In this document: positions 15,567 to 17,558 of the stretch, one piece after another
Numbering within the stretch: position 1 is the stretch's first letter
How the letters are laid out: each line of letters begins with the position of its first letter
The notes under the pieces: model-generated
Databases searched by the model: none
What the model saw: only the letters and a program-made list of their open reading frames with translations
Told to the model about the DNA's origin: nothing
Assembly (NCBI GenBank): GCA_041623895.1
Contig: JBFJVZ010000117.1
Location: 1-17,558, forward strand
Source: JBFJVZ01 sp041623895
GTDB taxonomy: Bacteria; Planctomycetota; Planctomycetia; Pirellulales; Pirellulaceae
DNA: 17,558 bases
Direction: 5' to 3'
Program-made: the position numbers and the translations under genes

Positions 15567-17558
15567 ATGAAAGTTACATTCGCAATTCTATTGTTAGCCC
15601 TGTCGCTTCATGCTTCGCCTTGCCTTGCAGACGATGCACAGCAGCAAATTGCAAATGACGGTGCTAGCGAACTAACGGTAGTCCAACGATACGCGGCGCG
15701 AATCGCAGTGGCAACGTTGTTGCTTGACAATGGCAACGCCGCGGACGCGGCCCACGAATTGTCACTGACCGATCCAGAACTTCGCAGTTGGGAATATGGC
15801 TATCTGCTCAACCAATCGATGAATCTCGGCAACGCCCGTCATCAATCCATACAAGTATGTGCGTCGGTGGCATTTGGCGCGAACAATCTTGCTTTCACAA
15901 ACGATGGGCGGCTGCTGATCCCGACCAAGGACGGAGTGCTTGCCTGGGATTATGGGCTGAATAACAGTCGGTTGTTGTTGCCCGACTCTGGAGACAATTG
16001 TCTGGCGATCAGCGCAAACGGAAACAAGGTGGCGACCGGTAGTGACAACGGGAAAGTACAACTTTGGGACTTGGAAACTGGCGCAAAGGTGCACGAGTAC
16101 ACGGCTCACAGTCCCGAAGAAGCGTCAGGGAAGACTGCCGAAGAGCGACGGTGTGTGTCAGTTGACCTGAGTCCGAGCGGAGAGCAAGTCGCTAGTTCAG
16201 CAATCGACATGGCTGGTAACAGAAATCCCGTTGCACCACAACTTCACCTGTGGTCACCGAAAAGCGAAACAGCAGTTTCGCGTAGACAACTTCAACTGGG
16301 CGACTACCCAAAAGGGACGGGCATATTTTGTGTCGCCTTCAGTCCAAACGGTGAGCTGGTTGCGACGGGCGGAGCCAAAACTGAAAGGAAAGGTGCGATT
16401 CAACTCTGGAACGCCAATACCGGGGAGTTGCTGCGAACGATTAACGCACACACGGACAACGTAGGTTCTGTCGTCTTCAGCTCCAACGGCGAACACATCG
16501 CTAGCGCCAGTAAAGATAAATCGATCGTGATTTCGGAAGTGTCTTCGGCACTTAGGGTGCTGACCATTACGGGGTTTGAGCACACGCCAACCATTGCGTT
16601 TAGCCCAGACGGAAAACGGATCGTCTCGGGTGATTGGAATTACAGTATCAAATTTTGGGACGCCAAGACGGGCGTAGAGATCTTTTCAATCGACAACTTG
16701 CCTTCCGGTCCCGTTGCACTAGCGTTTAGTCCAGACGGAAAACAATTGGCGGCGGCCGGTCACAAATCAGATTCGACATTTAGGCCAACGATCTGGAGCA
16801 GCGAGCGTGATTCGTTTCCAGCACTTGTCAGCAACGAAGACGAATCCGATGAACAACGCGCCGCCAGATTAAGTGCGAAAGCTGCAGCCCAAATCAAAGC
16901 CTTGCAGGAACGGATTCGCGTTGTGTTCGAGGGGACTTACCCAAAAAATGCAGCCAATTTAGGAATTCTTGACAGCGTCTACCCGCGGATCAGCATGAAG
17001 GATCCTTGGGCCAACCACTTGCTGTATCGATACATTGCCGGCGCAAGCGGCGGCGAAGGTGTTGGCAAGCTTACATCCATCGGCCCCGATGGTAAGCGAA
17101 ACACAAAAGATGATGTCGATGATTCGTTCGATTCGATCTATCTCCCCAAAATCAATCTCGATGGTCAGCAAATTGAGTTGACTGCACCTTGCGTGATTCA
17201 AGACGATTCGATCTCCGTGCAAATTCAGAATGACACATACACGACACGTCTGCCGAAAGAGCTTGAAGGGAAACTCAAACCTGGTGACCGCGCGTGGGTC
17301 AGATTGACAGGAACGTGTCAATTCAATCCTCAGGTTGTGCTGGACTCGGAAGACATCAAAGGCACGATCGATGCCAGTAAGATCAACATTGTAGTTGAGC
17401 GCAACAATCAGCAGCCATCGATCCGATTGATTGAGGCAGCGACACGCGATTACGCATCTCGGATCGCTGTAGCAAAAGCGGCCCTTGATGTAGCTGTTGC
17501 GAAAGCCCGATTGGGTTCAGTCAGTGGCGAAGCGATTCGCAAGCAGCTTTTGCTCACC
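15567..17558 (+). CDS. Exported WD40 protein with a pseudopilin (GspG)-like segment, 3' end beyond window
   Basis: At least 664 residues from ATG 15567, which gives a classic signal peptide (MKVTFAILLLALSLHASPCLA/DD). An in-frame ATG at 15534 would add 11 polar residues. Residues about 40-85 contain LTDPELRSWEYGYLL, like the ELRGWEWRYL lead-in of planctomycete WD40 proteins. WD40-type blades follow at about 100-415 (VQLWDLETG, VAFSPNGELVATGG, IQLWNANTGELLRTI, IAFSPDGKRIVSG, LAFSPDGKQLAAAG). Residues about 440-525 resemble the C-terminal part of type II secretion major pseudopilins (PF08334): YPKN at 458, DPW at 479-481, then SIGPDGKRNTKDDVDD at about 504-519, a calcium-loop-like motif. Residues about 530-600 may be an OB-like fold (IQDDSISVQIQNDTYTTRLP). 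No transmembrane pilin helix precedes the GspG-like part. Function is unknown. Confidence 0.8.
   Translation, partial: MKVTFAILLLALSLHASPCLADDAQQQIANDGASELTVVQRYAARIAVATLLLDNGNAADAAHELSLTDPELRSWEYGYLLNQSMNLGNARHQSIQVCASVAFGANNLAFTNDGRLLIPTKDGVLAWDYGLNNSRLLLPDSGDNCLAISANGNKVATGSDNGKVQLWDLETGAKVHEYTAHSPEEASGKTAEERRCVSVDLSPSGEQVASSAIDMAGNRNPVAPQLHLWSPKSETAVSRRQLQLGDYPKGTGIFCVAFSPNGELVATGGAKTERKGAIQLWNANTGELLRTINAHTDNVGSVVFSSNGEHIASASKDKSIVISEVSSALRVLTITGFEHTPTIAFSPDGKRIVSGDWNYSIKFWDAKTGVEIFSIDNLPSGPVALAFSPDGKQLAAAGHKSDSTFRPTIWSSERDSFPALVSNEDESDEQRAARLSAKAAAQIKALQERIRVVFEGTYPKNAANLGILDSVYPRISMKDPWANHLLYRYIAGASGGEGVGKLTSIGPDGKRNTKDDVDDSFDSIYLPKINLDGQQIELTAPCVIQDDSISVQIQNDTYTTRLPKELEGKLKPGDRAWVRLTGTCQFNPQVVLDSEDIKGTIDASKINIVVERNNQQPSIRLIEAATRDYASRIAVAKAALDVAVAKARLGSVSGEAIRKQLLLT

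Noticed and set aside
1..17558. CRISPR array, tRNA/rRNA genes, transposase or prophage
   Set aside because: I found no regularly spaced direct repeats, no cloverleaf-like or rRNA sequence, and no recombinase or phage structural motif on either strand.

Overview
The window looks like chromosomal DNA of a planctomycete, probably of the Pirellulales/Rhodopirellula type. The evidence is the gene content: exported multi-sulfatase protein, a Gfo/Idh/MocA-type Tat protein, an exported lactonase, and a planctomycete cytochrome c/DUF1549/DUF1553 protein beside a DUF1501 protein. Short dispersed palindromic repeats of a type I associate with that group are also present. I see no phage genes, transposases, CRISPR arrays, tRNA or rRNA genes. 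The family names rest on recognised motifs, not on a database search.

Left part (1-7939, minus strand). Positions 4712 down to 1 form one uninterrupted reading frame of at least 1570 codons. It encodes three complete, catalytically intact sulfatase domains behind a single signal peptide, and it runs off the left edge. Both inter-domain linkers contain repeat-like DNA that is translated in frame. Upstream of it (4774-5751) lies a mosaic scar made of three gene fragments: the 5' end of a Gfo/Idh/MocA oxidoreductase gene, a TPR-like piece, and the 3' end of another sulfatase with a one-base frameshift. The TPR piece is bounded by a 9-bp direct repeat. Further upstream are an intact exported 6-phosphogluconolactonase-like beta-propeller (5748-6917), an inverted-repeat element (6998-7075), and a secreted TolB-type propeller gene that seems cut short next to that element.

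Middle (8212-13211, plus strand). This is a typical planctomycete pair: a large cytochrome c/DUF1549/DUF1553 protein with an internal tandem duplication of a beta-sandwich module, then a Tat-exported DUF1501 protein. A 22-bp hairpin of a dispersed-repeat type separates them.

Right part. Two minus-strand genes follow: a 506-codon conserved planctomycete protein whose N-terminal part looks grafted, and a small lipoprotein. A gene-poor stretch with a start-less coding fragment comes next. Last is a plus-strand exported WD40 protein fused to a pseudopilin (GspG)-like segment and a possible OB-like domain; it runs off the right edge.

Functionally, the sulfatases, lactonase and DUF1549/DUF1553/DUF1501 pair fit a periplasmic programme for handling sulfated polysaccharide. 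The main novelty is architectural: fusion of three sulfatases into one polypeptide, with repeat DNA serving as linker.
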